Assembly (NCBI GenBank): GCA_049790315.1
Contig: JBAQYV010000056.1
Span: 1 to 64,000 of the forward strand
Source of the DNA: DASPOJ01 sp049790315
Lineage (GTDB): Bacteria > Acidobacteriota > Terriglobia > Acidiferrales > UBA7541
Direction: 5' to 3'
DNA length: 64,000 nucleotides
In this document: positions 34,579 to 43,807 of the stretch, piece after piece
Layout: every line of letters starts with the position of its first letter
Position numbering within the stretch: position 1 is the stretch's first letter
Position numbers and translations under genes: made by a program
Notes under the pieces: generated by a model
Seen by the model: only the letters and a program-made list of their open reading frames with translations
Told to the model about the DNA's origin: nothing
Database searches by the model: none

Positions 34579-35880
34579 ATGATACGCACTATTTTTTCGA
34601 TACTTACTGTCTGTTGCGCCGGGGCCGTGGCGGTACCGGCGGGCGCGCAAACGGCGCAAGCTCCACAAACGCTGACGCTGGCACAGGCGCACGCCATCGC
34701 CGTGCAGAATGAGCCGCGGCTGCTCTCGGCGCAATATCAGGCCGCGGCCGCACGCGCGATCACTTCCGAGGAACGCTCGGCTTATTATCCACAAGTGTTC
34801 GGCGATTTGACTGGCGCGGATGCCGAAAACAACAGTCGCATCGCCGCCGGCGCGCTGAACAATCCGATCATTTACACGCGCTATGCGAACGGAATCGAAG
34901 CCACGCAACTGGTGACGGATTTCGGAAGGACGCACAGCCGCGTGGCGTCGGCCAATTTTGAAGCGAAATCGCAGCAACAATCCGCGGAGGCGACTCGAGC
35001 CGACGTGCTGCTGAACGTGGATCAAGCCTACTTTCGCGCGCTGGCCGCACAGGCTGTACTGAAAGTGGCGCAGCAGGATGTGGACGCGCGGCAAGCGGTG
35101 GCAGATCAAGTGGGCGAATTGGCGAAGAACAAGCTTAGATCTTCGCTCGACGTGAGCTTCGCGAATGTGAATTTGGCGCAGGGGAAACTTTTTTTGATAC
35201 AAGCGCGGAACGAATTCCAGGCGGCGGAAGCTGGGCTTTCGCTTGCGCTGGGCGATACAAACGGGGGCGCATATCAGCTTCAGGACGAGCCGTTGCCGCC
35301 GGCACCGACGGGCGACGTGGCGGCATTGATCGCGCAGGCGTATCAACAGCGGCCCGAACTTGCAGGGAGCCGTTTTCACGTGCAATCGGCGCAAGAACAT
35401 TCGCGCGCCGAAGCGGAATTGTGGCTGCCCACACTTTCAGCAGCGGGCGCGGCGGGCTTAACGCCAGTGCGCGAGGCGCCGCTGGACGACCGGTACGCCG
35501 CGGCGGGATTCAATTTGTCGATTCCGATTTTCAACGGGCGACTGTATGAAGCGCGGCACGCGGAAGCGAGCGCCGAAGAGTCCGCGGCGAATCAGGACAT
35601 GATCGAACTCCAAGACCAGATCGCACACGACGTGCGCGTGGCGCGGCTAAACGCGAATACGGCGTATGACCGGCTGGCGGTAACGCAGGAATTGCTCGAC
35701 CAAGCCACACAGTCGCTGCAACTCGCGCAGGCGCGGTACGACTTGGGACTGAGTTCGATCGTGGAACTGAGTCAGGCGGAACTGAATCAGACTCAGGCGC
35801 AAGTCAGTAACGCACAGGCCAATTATGATTTCCAAACGGCGATTAGCGCACTGAGTTTTGCGGTGGGGACGCTGCGGTAG
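34579..35880 (+). CDS. TolC-family outer-membrane efflux protein
   Basis: 433 residues; the ATG at 34579 has AGGAG upstream and opens a signal peptide (TVCCAGAVAVPAGAQ). Two OEP repeats (about 35-225 and 230-425) show the Ala/Gln/Asn-rich heptad pattern of TolC helices, such as LAQAHAIAVQNEPRLL and AQARYDLGLSSIVELSQAEL. It forms the outer-membrane channel of this tripartite pump. It ends 23 bp from the convergent decarboxylase stop. Confidence 0.92.
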   Translation: MIRTIFSILTVCCAGAVAVPAGAQTAQAPQTLTLAQAHAIAVQNEPRLLSAQYQAAAARAITSEERSAYYPQVFGDLTGADAENNSRIAAGALNNPIIYTRYANGIEATQLVTDFGRTHSRVASANFEAKSQQQSAEATRADVLLNVDQAYFRALAAQAVLKVAQQDVDARQAVADQVGELAKNKLRSSLDVSFANVNLAQGKLFLIQARNEFQAAEAGLSLALGDTNGGAYQLQDEPLPPAPTGDVAALIAQAYQQRPELAGSRFHVQSAQEHSRAEAELWLPTLSAAGAAGLTPVREAPLDDRYAAAGFNLSIPIFNGRLYEARHAEASAEESAANQDMIELQDQIAHDVRVARLNANTAYDRLAVTQELLDQATQSLQLAQARYDLGLSSIVELSQAELNQTQAQVSNAQANYDFQTAISALSFAVGTLR

Positions 35881-35903
35881 CGTAACTGCGTGTCGGCGCG
35901 CGA

Positions 35904-37319
35904 TCAGGCGCGTGCGGATTCTTCGCGCATTAATGACCAGAGGGCGCGAACGTGTTCGAGTTCTGTGTGCTCGGCGCCGATCGATACGCGAACCATCCAT
36001 CGGCCATCGAGTGTCGCCGGCGTGAGATACGCACGGCCCGAACGATTCACGCGATCCACCCAATCGCGCGTGTGACGATCGAGATCTTCGGCGGCGAGGC
36101 CCGGCGGCTCATGTCGCACGCATAGCGTCTGCAAGCGAACCGGCGCGAGGATGTGCCAATTGGGCTCGGCGGAGATTTGCCCGGCGAGCCAGCGCGCGTT
36201 CGCGAGATCTCGGCGCAGTCTTTCCTGCAAGCCGCGTACTCCTTGCTCACGAATCAAACACCACAGCTTCAGCGCGCGGAAGCGCCGGCCGAGCGGAATG
36301 CCCCAATCGCGGAAATTCGTCACTTGCGCGTCAGCGACGGATTGCAGATAGCTGGGATTCGTGGAGAAAACGCGGACGAGGTGCTGCGCATCGCGCACAT
36401 AGTAGAGCGAGCAATCGAACGCCGCGCCCAGCCATTTGTGCGCATTCACAATCAACGAATCGGCCTGCTCAATTCCCTGCCAGAGCGCGCGGCACTCCGG
36501 CAAAATCATCGCCGAGCCCGCCATGGCCGCATCCACGTGCAGCCATACCGAGTGGCGACGCGCGATTTCAGCAAGTGTTTCGATGGGATCGAACGCCGTT
36601 GTGGCCGTCGTGCCGGTGGTGGCGACGATGGCGCAGGGACGAGCGCCATCGGCTACGTCGCGCGCAATCATTTCATCGAGCGCATCGGGACGCATGGCGT
36701 ATTCGGCGTCGTGCGGCACAACGCGTACGTTGCTTCTGCCGAAGCCGGCGAGGAGCGCGGCTTTTTCGACGGAACTGTGGGTGTGAGCCGAAACGTAGAC
36801 GGTGAGCCGCTGCGGCGAAGATTGCAGGCCACCGGCTGCGAGGCCGTAATTCGTAGATTGCTCGCGCGCCGAAATTAATGCAACAAGCGTGCTTGTGGAG
36901 GCGGTGTCTTGAATCACGCCGCTCCACGCGTCGGATAATCCGACCATGCGGCGCACCCAATCGAGCGTGACCTCTTCGAGTTCGGTGAGCGCGGGACTCG
37001 ATTGCCAGGAAAGGCCGAGAACGCCCAACCCCGTGCTCAGGTAATCGCCGAGCACGCTCGATAGCGTTCCGTTCGACGGGAAGTAGCCAAAAAAGCTGGG
37101 ATGCTGCCAATGCAAAAGGCCGGGCATGAAGATGCGATCGAGGTCGCTGAAAATCGCGTCGAACGATTCGGGCGCTTCAGGCGGGGCTACGGGCAGCTGC
37201 TTGCGAATTTCGCCGGGCGCGACGCGTGGCGCGACCGGCAATGAGGCGACGCGGGCGCGGTAGTCGGCGACCCAGTCGATCAGATGATGTCCGAGTTTGC
37301 GAAATTCTTCGGGGGTCAT
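35904..37319 (-). CDS. PLP-dependent aromatic L-amino acid decarboxylase family protein
   Basis: 471 residues from the ATG at 37319, where homology begins (MTPEEFRKLGHHLIDWVADY); the frame is open 180 codons further but that part is antisense to galE. WQHPSFFGYFPSN, the substrate region, and the PLP Lys in NAHKWLGAAFDCS are clear, along with HVDAAMAGSA, which stacks and salt-bridges the cofactor. Group II decarboxylases of this type act on aromatic amino acids (DOPA, Trp, Tyr, Phe). No aromatic-amine genes are near, so the substrate is open. It is divergent from galE. Confidence 0.88.
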   Translation of the reverse strand: MTPEEFRKLGHHLIDWVADYRARVASLPVAPRVAPGEIRKQLPVAPPEAPESFDAIFSDLDRIFMPGLLHWQHPSFFGYFPSNGTLSSVLGDYLSTGLGVLGLSWQSSPALTELEEVTLDWVRRMVGLSDAWSGVIQDTASTSTLVALISAREQSTNYGLAAGGLQSSPQRLTVYVSAHTHSSVEKAALLAGFGRSNVRVVPHDAEYAMRPDALDEMIARDVADGARPCAIVATTGTTATTAFDPIETLAEIARRHSVWLHVDAAMAGSAMILPECRALWQGIEQADSLIVNAHKWLGAAFDCSLYYVRDAQHLVRVFSTNPSYLQSVADAQVTNFRDWGIPLGRRFRALKLWCLIREQGVRGLQERLRRDLANARWLAGQISAEPNWHILAPVRLQTLCVRHEPPGLAAEDLDRHTRDWVDRVNRSGRAYLTPATLDGRWMVRVSIGAEHTELEHVRALWSLMREESARA

Positions 37320-37461
37320 ATAAACTGGCCGCCGCGCGCAAGAAGCCAGGTCCAGCGGGAAAGAAGTTTGCTCCCGGCGAGCGGTCTGCGCAAGATTGCG
37401 GCGCGAATGTCGGGTCAAATCGCCGGTCGATTTGCAGGCCAACGGGAAACGGGAAAACACA

Positions 37462-38457
37462 ATGGGAATGCGCATTCTTGTCACCGGGGGCGCCGGATAT
37501 ATCGGCAGCACCGTCGCGGCGCAACTGGTTGAATCGGGGCACACTGTTGTGGTGATCGACGACTTGCGGCGCGGCCACCGCGGGGCGGCGGCGCGCGGCG
37601 CGGAGTTGATCGTCGGGAATGTGGGAGACGCCGCAGTGTTGGAGCGCGCGTTTTCCGGCGCCGGCATTGACGCCGTGATGCATTTCGCGGCGCTGGCCGA
37701 AGTTGGCGAGTCCATGCTGAATCCGGGCGCGTACTTCAGCAACAACACGTCGAACACATTGCGATTGATCGAGGCGATGGTGGCACGCGGCGTGCGCAAG
37801 ATCGTTTTTTCCTCAACCGCGGCCGTGTTCGGCAGCCCCGAACGCACGCCCATCGAGGAAACGGCGCCGAAGAAACCGACGAATCCGTACGGCGAATCGA
37901 AACTTCAAGTGGAACAGATGCTGGCTTGGTTCTACCAGATTCATGGATTGCGCTATGCCACGCTGCGTTATTTCAACGTGGCCGGCGGAAATCCTAATTG
38001 CGGAGAGGATCACGTTCCGGAATCACATTTGGTGCCGCGCATCCTGCAAGTGGCGCTCGGCCAGTACAAGAGCATCAAGATTTTCGGCGACGACTATCCC
38101 ACTCCGGACGGCACATGCGTACGCGATTACGTACATGTGTCAGACCTGGCGCAGGCGCACGTGCTGGCGCTGGGCGCGCTGGAAAGCCGCGCCCCGCTGA
38201 TTTACAACCTGGGAAATGGAAAAGGATTTAGCGTGCGAGAAGTGGTGGAAGCCGCGCGGCGCGTGACGGGCCACGAGATTCCCGCGGAAATTGAGGCGCG
38301 GCGGCCAGGCGATCCGCCGGTGCTGGTGGCAAGTTCGGAAAAAATCATACGCGAGCTTGGCTGGGCTCCGAAATATGCCGCGCTTGAAACGATCATCTCG
38401 AGCGCGTGGGAATGGCACCGCACACATCCGAAAGGCTACGACGACAAGAAGGCGTGA
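37462..38457 (+). CDS. galE: UDP-glucose 4-epimerase
   Basis: 331 residues from the ATG at 37462. RILVTGGAGYIGSTVAAQL is the NAD-binding start; FSSTAAVFG gives the catalytic Ser and NPYGESKLQVE the Tyr-x3-Lys pair; FNVAGG, DYPTPDGTCVRDYVHVSDLA and the ending GWAPKYAALETII follow GalE closely. It interconverts UDP-galactose and UDP-glucose, closing the Leloir pathway whose GalT and GalK are encoded 20 kb away at the right end of this window. It is followed by a bidirectional hairpin. Confidence 0.93.
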   Translation: MGMRILVTGGAGYIGSTVAAQLVESGHTVVVIDDLRRGHRGAAARGAELIVGNVGDAAVLERAFSGAGIDAVMHFAALAEVGESMLNPGAYFSNNTSNTLRLIEAMVARGVRKIVFSSTAAVFGSPERTPIEETAPKKPTNPYGESKLQVEQMLAWFYQIHGLRYATLRYFNVAGGNPNCGEDHVPESHLVPRILQVALGQYKSIKIFGDDYPTPDGTCVRDYVHVSDLAQAHVLALGALESRAPLIYNLGNGKGFSVREVVEAARRVTGHEIPAEIEARRPGDPPVLVASSEKIIRELGWAPKYAALETIISSAWEWHRTHPKGYDDKKA

Positions 38458-38488
38458 GCGGCGCGCGCTGTGCGAGAACGCGCGCCGC
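38458..38488. terminator. Bidirectional hairpin between convergent genes
   Basis: GCGGCGCGCG (38458-38467) pairs perfectly with CGCGCGCCGC (38479-38488), a 10-bp all-GC stem with an 11-nt loop. It starts right after the galE stop and lies 12 bp from the stop of the opposing gene. No U tract, so it may act as a block or an mRNA end-protector rather than a classical terminator. Confidence 0.6.
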
Positions 38489-38499
38489 ATGGGCGTGGG

Positions 38500-39435
38500 T
38501 CAAGGAAAGAGCTTGCGGATCAGAAAAAGTCCCACCAGCGCACTTAAGAGCGTATAGAACATTCCGTGCGGCGAAAATTCATCGACGCTGACCGTGTTCG
38601 GCGGAGTGCCGGGGTTACCGGGCGTGTTTGGTGACGGCGGCAAGGTGAAAATCGGCGGCGGAGTAATTCCGCCGATGCTCGAACAGCAACCAGGCGGAGG
38701 GGTACCTGCCGGAGGAATACCCGCGGAGGGAGTTCCACTCGGCGGAATGCCAGCGTCGATTCCGAGAGGCGGATCCGAGAACGGGGTAAACGTTTCGACG
38801 ATGGTGTTCGTATCCGTCGGCGAATCGGTCTCCGCGGGACTCTGCGGCGCGTACGAAATCATATTTCCGCAGCGCACGCGGATGAAATTGGTGCCGTCGG
38901 TAATCACTTCCTCGCCGGCCATGATCAGCTCAGGCTTGCTCGTCCAGTAGATTCCTTTTCCGTCCACGCGATAAGAAACGTAGGCCATGATGTTGTGGTC
39001 AAGACGGATGAAACGGGCGCGCGAAATATCGAATCCCTTGTAGTGCTGCGCGGCGAGCGGGTCAGTGGCGATCACGTTGAGCAATTCGGCGAGGCTGTGG
39101 ATACCACCTTTGACGATCGAGTGCCCATATACCGCGCGTGGCGCGTCCATTGGGCGCAAGGAAACGGACAGCAATCTCCCTGTCGGAGTGACGCGAGCCG
39201 CCGGACTGGTGTAGCGGACGCCAGTGCCCAAGTTGATTGACCGGGCCGAGTGCCTGCTTAGCAAGCCGAAGCCGCACATCAGCGCAAGCAGGCAGAAACT
39301 TGTGGCCACGAGAACACGAGCGCGCGATGCACTGGCGCGTTTTCGTAGCAACAGGTAAATGCCGGCCACGGCTACTGTGGCGATGGCCGACGCGCTCAGC
39401 GTGCCGGGAAGTTGGACCATGAACGTTGATGCCAT
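38500..39435 (-). CDS. Membrane protein with Pro/Gly-rich region and C-terminal anchor
   Basis: 311 residues, ATG with GGGG 7 bp upstream. Two N-terminal hydrophobic segments (about 12-30 and 42-60) precede a soluble domain (70-200) with a DHNIMAYVSYRVDGKGIYW stretch that I do not recognise. A Pro/Gly/Thr-rich linker (about 215-285) follows with PPSGTPSAGIPPAGTPP repeats and a CC pair. The protein ends in one more hydrophobic helix with a basic end, GMFYTLLSALVGLFLIRKLFP, which resembles sorting-type C-termini but has no known motif such as PEP or LPXTG. Function unknown. Confidence 0.7.
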   Translation of the reverse strand: MASTFMVQLPGTLSASAIATVAVAGIYLLLRKRASASRARVLVATSFCLLALMCGFGLLSRHSARSINLGTGVRYTSPAARVTPTGRLLSVSLRPMDAPRAVYGHSIVKGGIHSLAELLNVIATDPLAAQHYKGFDISRARFIRLDHNIMAYVSYRVDGKGIYWTSKPELIMAGEEVITDGTNFIRVRCGNMISYAPQSPAETDSPTDTNTIVETFTPFSDPPLGIDAGIPPSGTPSAGIPPAGTPPPGCCSSIGGITPPPIFTLPPSPNTPGNPGTPPNTVSVDEFSPHGMFYTLLSALVGLFLIRKLFP

Positions 39436-39828
39436 GTTTTCGCCCCTTTACACATGTGAGGTTAAGGGCAAGGGAAGGGCGCAACAATGGCTCGGAGGTA
39501 CGGCTAGCGGCGAACCCAGGGCCTAGTACGAGGTCGTTCCGGCATAGCTCTTTTAGTTTCAGTATGGTACAGGCGACGGTTTGCCGCGACCGGGGGCCGT
39601 TTGTAGGGCGCGGGCAGGAAGCAGAACCCGTGGTCAAGGAGACAAACGACGGCGTAGGGTTGCCGGGCAGAGGCTCTCCGAAATGCCAGGTCCCTGGAAT
39701 CTGCGAAAGAAGGACAGAGTGCGCTCCGCGCGCTGCATATACCCGACGCGGAAATTGTCTCGACGCGAAAACAGGTCCACGGATTTCTGACCAGTCGGGC
39801 CGGCAATTCCGGAAGCGACTGATCGCCA
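39436..39828. other. Intergenic region upstream of the 38500 gene
   Basis: 393 bp between two minus-strand genes. It must hold the promoter of the gene at 38500-39435 and the end of the manD transcript. CACATGTG, an 8-bp palindrome, lies at 39451-39458 just upstream of that gene. I see no gene or strong terminator. Confidence 0.4.
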
Positions 39829-41037
39829 CTACCAACTGTGCATGGTGCCGTCGACTTTTCGATTGATGGGAAGATAGGCGCGGCGGTAAGGGAACGTCGC
39901 AGCCAGCGCTTCATCGAGGTCCACGCCCAGGCCCGGTTTTTCGCCGGGATGCATCATGCCTTCGGAGAATTTGTAGGCGTGGGGGAAGACGCGATCGGTG
40001 TCTTCAGAGTGATGCATGTATTCCTGAATTCCAAAATTGTACACGCTCAAATCGAAGTGCAGCGCGGCGGCGAGGCACACGGGACTTAAATCCGTAGCAC
40101 CGTGGCAGCCAGTGCGCACGTGATAGATGTCAGCGAGATTTGCGACTTTCCGCAACGGCGTGATGCCGCCGCCGTGTACGACGGCCATACGGATGTAATC
40201 GATCAATTGCTCCTTGATGAGCTGCTCGCAATCGTAGATCGAGTTAAAGACTTCGCCGACAGCGAGAGGCGTGGTGGTGTGCTGGCGAATCAGGCGGAAA
40301 CTTTCCTGCAATTCGGCCGGGACAGCGTCTTCAAGCCAGAACAAATGATATGGTTCCAAACTTTTTCCCAGGCGTGCGGCTTCGATGGGCGTCAGTCGAT
40401 GATGAGCGTCATGCAGGAGCGGCAGATCTTCGCCGAACTCCTTGCGCAGGCGCTCGAACAATTTCGGAGCGAAATTCAGGTAAAGGTCAGTGTTCCAACT
40501 GCTTTCCGATGGCAGGCCCTCTTCGGCGGGCTCGTATTGCATTTTTCCTTTGCCGACGCCGTAGATGCTGGCGATACCCGGAATTCCAGATTGCGCGCGA
40601 ATCGCTTTGTATCCGAGCTTCACATATTCGGCAACGGCTTCGACCGTTTTTTCGATATCGGCGCCATTGGCGTGGCCATATACCAGGACGGCATCGCGCG
40701 ATGCGCCGCCGAGCAATTGATATAGCGGCACATTCAAACTTTTTCCCTTGATGTCCCATAGCGCCATATCCACCGCGCCAATCGCGGCCATGGTGACGGG
40801 ACCGCGGCGCCAGTAGGCGCCTTTGTAGAGATATTGCCAGGTGTCCTCGATGCGGCGCGCGTCGCGGCCGATCAACAATGGACAGACGTGATCGCTCAAA
40901 TAGCTCGCGACGGCGAGTTCGCGTCCATTGAGCGTGGCGTCGCCCAAGCCGTAGACGCCATCCTGGGTTACAATCTTTAGCGTGACGAAATTTCTGCCGG
41001 GACTGCAAACGATCACTTTCGCGTCGACAATTTTCAT
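39829..41037 (-). CDS. manD: D-mannonate dehydratase, enolase superfamily
   Basis: 402 residues, exactly the ManD length, ending in the Trp402 (TMHSW) that closes the active site of this subgroup. Metal ligands are placed as expected: LLHDAHHRL (Asp, with the following His), FWLEDAVP and AVGEVF (Glu), plus GCHGATDLSP, whose His is the second base. ManD dehydrates D-mannonate to 2-keto-3-deoxygluconate. Some members also use D-gluconate or have low activity, so the rate is open. It is divergent from the SDR gene and belongs with kdgK and eda, which use its product. Confidence 0.92.
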   Translation of the reverse strand: MKIVDAKVIVCSPGRNFVTLKIVTQDGVYGLGDATLNGRELAVASYLSDHVCPLLIGRDARRIEDTWQYLYKGAYWRRGPVTMAAIGAVDMALWDIKGKSLNVPLYQLLGGASRDAVLVYGHANGADIEKTVEAVAEYVKLGYKAIRAQSGIPGIASIYGVGKGKMQYEPAEEGLPSESSWNTDLYLNFAPKLFERLRKEFGEDLPLLHDAHHRLTPIEAARLGKSLEPYHLFWLEDAVPAELQESFRLIRQHTTTPLAVGEVFNSIYDCEQLIKEQLIDYIRMAVVHGGGITPLRKVANLADIYHVRTGCHGATDLSPVCLAAALHFDLSVYNFGIQEYMHHSEDTDRVFPHAYKFSEGMMHPGEKPGLGVDLDEALAATFPYRRAYLPINRKVDGTMHSW

Positions 41038-41106
41038 TTTTGGTTCGGCCTGTTACCGCGGGATTTCGATTCCAATGCGCAATCCATACGCCACCAAGGA
41101 GAACTG

Positions 41107-41883
41107 ATGGGGTATTCAAAACTCGATCTTACGGGCAAGAACGCAGTCGTGGTCGGCGGAACTTCCGGCATCGGACTCGCGATTACCATGGGCTTGGCCG
41201 AAGCCGGCGCGAACGTTGTTCCGACCGGGCGCCGCGTTCCGGAAGTGAAGGCGGCGGCGAAAGCGGTGGAAACTCTGGGCCGGCGGTCGCTCGCGATGCC
41301 AACCGATGTGACGAGCACGGCAAGTCTCGAAGCTCTGCGTGACGCGGCGCTGGGCGCTTTCGGCAGCGTGGAGATTCTGGTGAATTGCGCGGGAACGATC
41401 AAGCGCACGCCCACGCTCGATGTGCCCGAAGAAGAGTGGAATCGGATTCTGGACACAAATCTGACCGGAACGCTGCGCTCTTGCCGGGTGTTCGGCCGGC
41501 ACATGATCGAACGAAAGTATGGGCGCATCGTGAACATTGCGTCGCTCACCGCGTTTGTCGCGCTCCTCGAAGTCGCCGCCTACGGCGCAAGTAAAGCGGC
41601 TGTTGTCGCCCTGACTCGATCGCTCGCCGTGGAATGGGCGCCGCATGGCGTAACCGTGAATGCCATCGCGCCGGGCATATTCCGCACGGACCTGAATGCC
41701 GCACTGCTGGACGGTACCGGGCGCGGCAAGGAACTCTTGATGCGCACGCCCATGAAGCGATTCGGGCAGCTCAACGAAAATGTTGGCGCCGCGATATTTC
41801 TGGCGTCGGAAGCCGCGAGCTTCGTCACCGGGCAAGTGCTTGCTGTGGACGGCGGCTTTCTCGCGAGCGGCGTGAACCAGTAA
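41107..41883 (+). CDS. SDR-family oxidoreductase, candidate uronate reductase or KduD
   Basis: 258 residues with an AAGGAG site. The SDR signature is complete: GGTSGIGLAI for the nucleotide, NCAGT, catalytic Ser in NIASLTAF, and YGASK. Relatives by feel are KduD (2-keto-3-deoxygluconate 5-dehydrogenase), gluconate 5-dehydrogenase and SDR-type fructuronate reductase (UxuB of Bacillus is an SDR). Sitting back to back with manD, 69 bp apart, and beside eda and kdgK, it may supply mannonate from fructuronate. It is the only plus-strand gene in this island. Assignment between these roles is inference. Confidence 0.88.
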   Translation: MGYSKLDLTGKNAVVVGGTSGIGLAITMGLAEAGANVVPTGRRVPEVKAAAKAVETLGRRSLAMPTDVTSTASLEALRDAALGAFGSVEILVNCAGTIKRTPTLDVPEEEWNRILDTNLTGTLRSCRVFGRHMIERKYGRIVNIASLTAFVALLEVAAYGASKAAVVALTRSLAVEWAPHGVTVNAIAPGIFRTDLNAALLDGTGRGKELLMRTPMKRFGQLNENVGAAIFLASEAASFVTGQVLAVDGGFLASGVNQ

Positions 41884-41907
41884 GCTCTTCGCGGCCAGCG
41901 CTCGCAG

Positions 41908-42570
41908 CTATCGCGATTCGCGGCTGGCTCGAGCCTGCTGCACAATTTCTATAAATTTTCGCGCCGCTTCGGCAATCACTTCCGGTTTGCCGGCTTTGAG
42001 CGCCGCCGTCTGCACCAATTCCCCACCCACGCCGAGCGCTTCGGAACCGGCGAGAATAAAATCCGCGGCGGTTTCAAGATTCACGCCGCCGGTGGGAACC
42101 AACGGAATTTGCGGCAGCGGACCTTTCAGCGCCTTGATATATTTTGCGCCGCCGACAGCTCCGCACGGAAATACTTTTACGAAATCCGCGCCGGCTCTCC
42201 AGGCCGAGATGATCTCGGACGGGGAAAGCGCGCCCGGCATCATCACTTTGCCTTCCTTGAGCACGAGCGCCATCGTTTCGAGATCGATTCCGGGGCTGAC
42301 GATGAATTGCGCACCTGCATCGAGACACCGCCGCGCGGCTTCGGCGTCGAGCACCGTGCCCGCGCCGATCAGGACGTCCGAACCGCGCGCCTTGGAAAGT
42401 TCCCGAATGATTTCAATCGCGCCCGGAACCGTCATCGTAATTTCCACGACCGAAATTCCGCCTTGATACACGGCCTCGACAGCGAGTTTCGCCTCCTGCG
42501 ATGAGGATGCGCGCACGACGGGGAGCACGCCAATTTCGATGATGCGCTTTTTGATCTCTTCCCTGTTCAT
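41908..42570 (-). CDS. eda: 2-keto-3-deoxy-6-phosphogluconate aldolase
   Basis: 220 residues. Class I aldolase of the KDPG/KHG type: GVLPVVRASSSQEA at the N-terminus, VVEITMTVP with the base Glu, GAGTVLDAEAARRCLDAGAQFIVSPG, and the Schiff-base Lys in FVKVFPCGA, then PTGGV for phosphate. It cleaves KDPG to pyruvate and glyceraldehyde 3-phosphate, the last step of uronate breakdown here. It lies 58 bp after kdgK on the same strand and converges on the SDR gene. Confidence 0.93.
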   Translation of the reverse strand: MNREEIKKRIIEIGVLPVVRASSSQEAKLAVEAVYQGGISVVEITMTVPGAIEIIRELSKARGSDVLIGAGTVLDAEAARRCLDAGAQFIVSPGIDLETMALVLKEGKVMMPGALSPSEIISAWRAGADFVKVFPCGAVGGAKYIKALKGPLPQIPLVPTGGVNLETAADFILAGSEALGVGGELVQTAALKAGKPEVIAEAARKFIEIVQQARASRESR

Positions 42571-42628
42571 CGGGATGGCTGGCTCCAGTCTTTGTCTCGC
42601 GTGACCCGCGTGCGTTCCTTGCGTTCTG

Positions 42629-43723
42629 TCAGCGTGCGATGCGAGCGCCGCCGCCTTTCATCACTTGCAAGACTTCTTTCAATGTGGCGGTGGTGGTGTC
42701 ACCCGGCGTAGTCATCGCCAGCGCGCCGTGAGCGGCACCGCATTCTACGGCCCACTGCGGGCCCTTGTCGGTCAGAAATCCGTAGATCAGGCCGGCGGCG
42801 AACGAATCGCCTCCGCCGACGCGATCGTAAATTTCGAGATCGTCGCGGCGCTGCGCCTGATAGAACTTTCCTTCGTAGTAGCAGATGGCGCCCCAATCGT
42901 TTCGGGCGGCGGTTTTGGCCTGCCGCAAAGTGGTGGCGACAACCTGGAACGGAAAATCTTTCACTACGTTTTCGATCATACGCTCGAAGCCTTCGACGTT
43001 GAGCTTTGCCAAACTTTCATCGACGCCGGGCACCGCGTAGCCCAGCGCGGCTGAGAAGTCTTCTTCGTTGCCGAGCGCGACATCGATGAACGGCGCGATG
43101 CGGCGATTGACCTCTTGCGCGCGCTTTTTCCCGCCGATCGCGGCCCACAGCGATTCGCGGTAATTCAAATCGTAAGAGATGATCGTGCCGTGTTTTCGCG
43201 CGGCCTGCACGGCTTCGAGCGCAACTTCAATCGTGGATTCCGAAAGCGCGCAGAAAATCCCGCCGGTGTGGAACCAGCGCGCGCCCTGTTTGCCGAACAC
43301 GTGATCCCAATCGACGTCGCCGGCCTTCATTTGCGAAATCGCGGTATGGCCACGGTCCGAAGCGCCGAGAGCCGCGCGCACGCCGAAACCGCGCTCGGTG
43401 AAGTTCAAACCGTTGCGCACGCTGCGGCCCACGCCGTCATAGGGCACCCAGCGAACCATCGATTGATCCACGCCGCCCTGATAAACCAGATCCTGGAGGA
43501 GCTTGCCGACGGGGTTGTCGGCGAATGCAGTCACGACGGCGGTGTCCAAGCCGAAGCAACGCTTCAAACCGCGAGCCACATTGTATTCGCCGCCGCCTTC
43601 GCACACGTCGAATTTGCGCGTGGTCCAAATGCGCTGATCGCCGGGATCGAAGCGCAGCATGATCTCGCCGAGCGCGATCATGTCCCAGCGACATTCCTGC
43701 TTGGATTTGATCCTCAAGGCCAT
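42629..43723 (-). CDS. kdgK: 2-keto-3-deoxygluconate kinase (PfkB family)
   Basis: 364 residues from the ATG at 43723 with GAGGAG 5 bp upstream. LGEIMLRFDPGD at the start, CEGGGEYNVARGLKRCFG as the substrate loop, NYRESLW, and the ATP/anion-hole motif DRVGGGDSFAAGLIYG with catalytic Asp identify a PfkB sugar kinase of the KdgK branch. It makes KDPG from the KDG formed by ManD or UxaA. Between the transporter gene and eda, likely co-transcribed with both. Confidence 0.92.
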   Translation of the reverse strand: MALRIKSKQECRWDMIALGEIMLRFDPGDQRIWTTRKFDVCEGGGEYNVARGLKRCFGLDTAVVTAFADNPVGKLLQDLVYQGGVDQSMVRWVPYDGVGRSVRNGLNFTERGFGVRAALGASDRGHTAISQMKAGDVDWDHVFGKQGARWFHTGGIFCALSESTIEVALEAVQAARKHGTIISYDLNYRESLWAAIGGKKRAQEVNRRIAPFIDVALGNEEDFSAALGYAVPGVDESLAKLNVEGFERMIENVVKDFPFQVVATTLRQAKTAARNDWGAICYYEGKFYQAQRRDDLEIYDRVGGGDSFAAGLIYGFLTDKGPQWAVECGAAHGALAMTTPGDTTTATLKEVLQVMKGGGARIAR

Positions 43724-43807
43724 GAAATCTCCTCTATCTATTATTGCAGACAATTTCGACGGGGGACGGCCGGCAACTGCTAAACACGAGCATCGTCCCG
43801 CGGAATA

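Noticed and set aside
37320..37853. N-terminal extension of the decarboxylase
   Set aside because: Open in frame but antisense to galE and outside the family's normal start.
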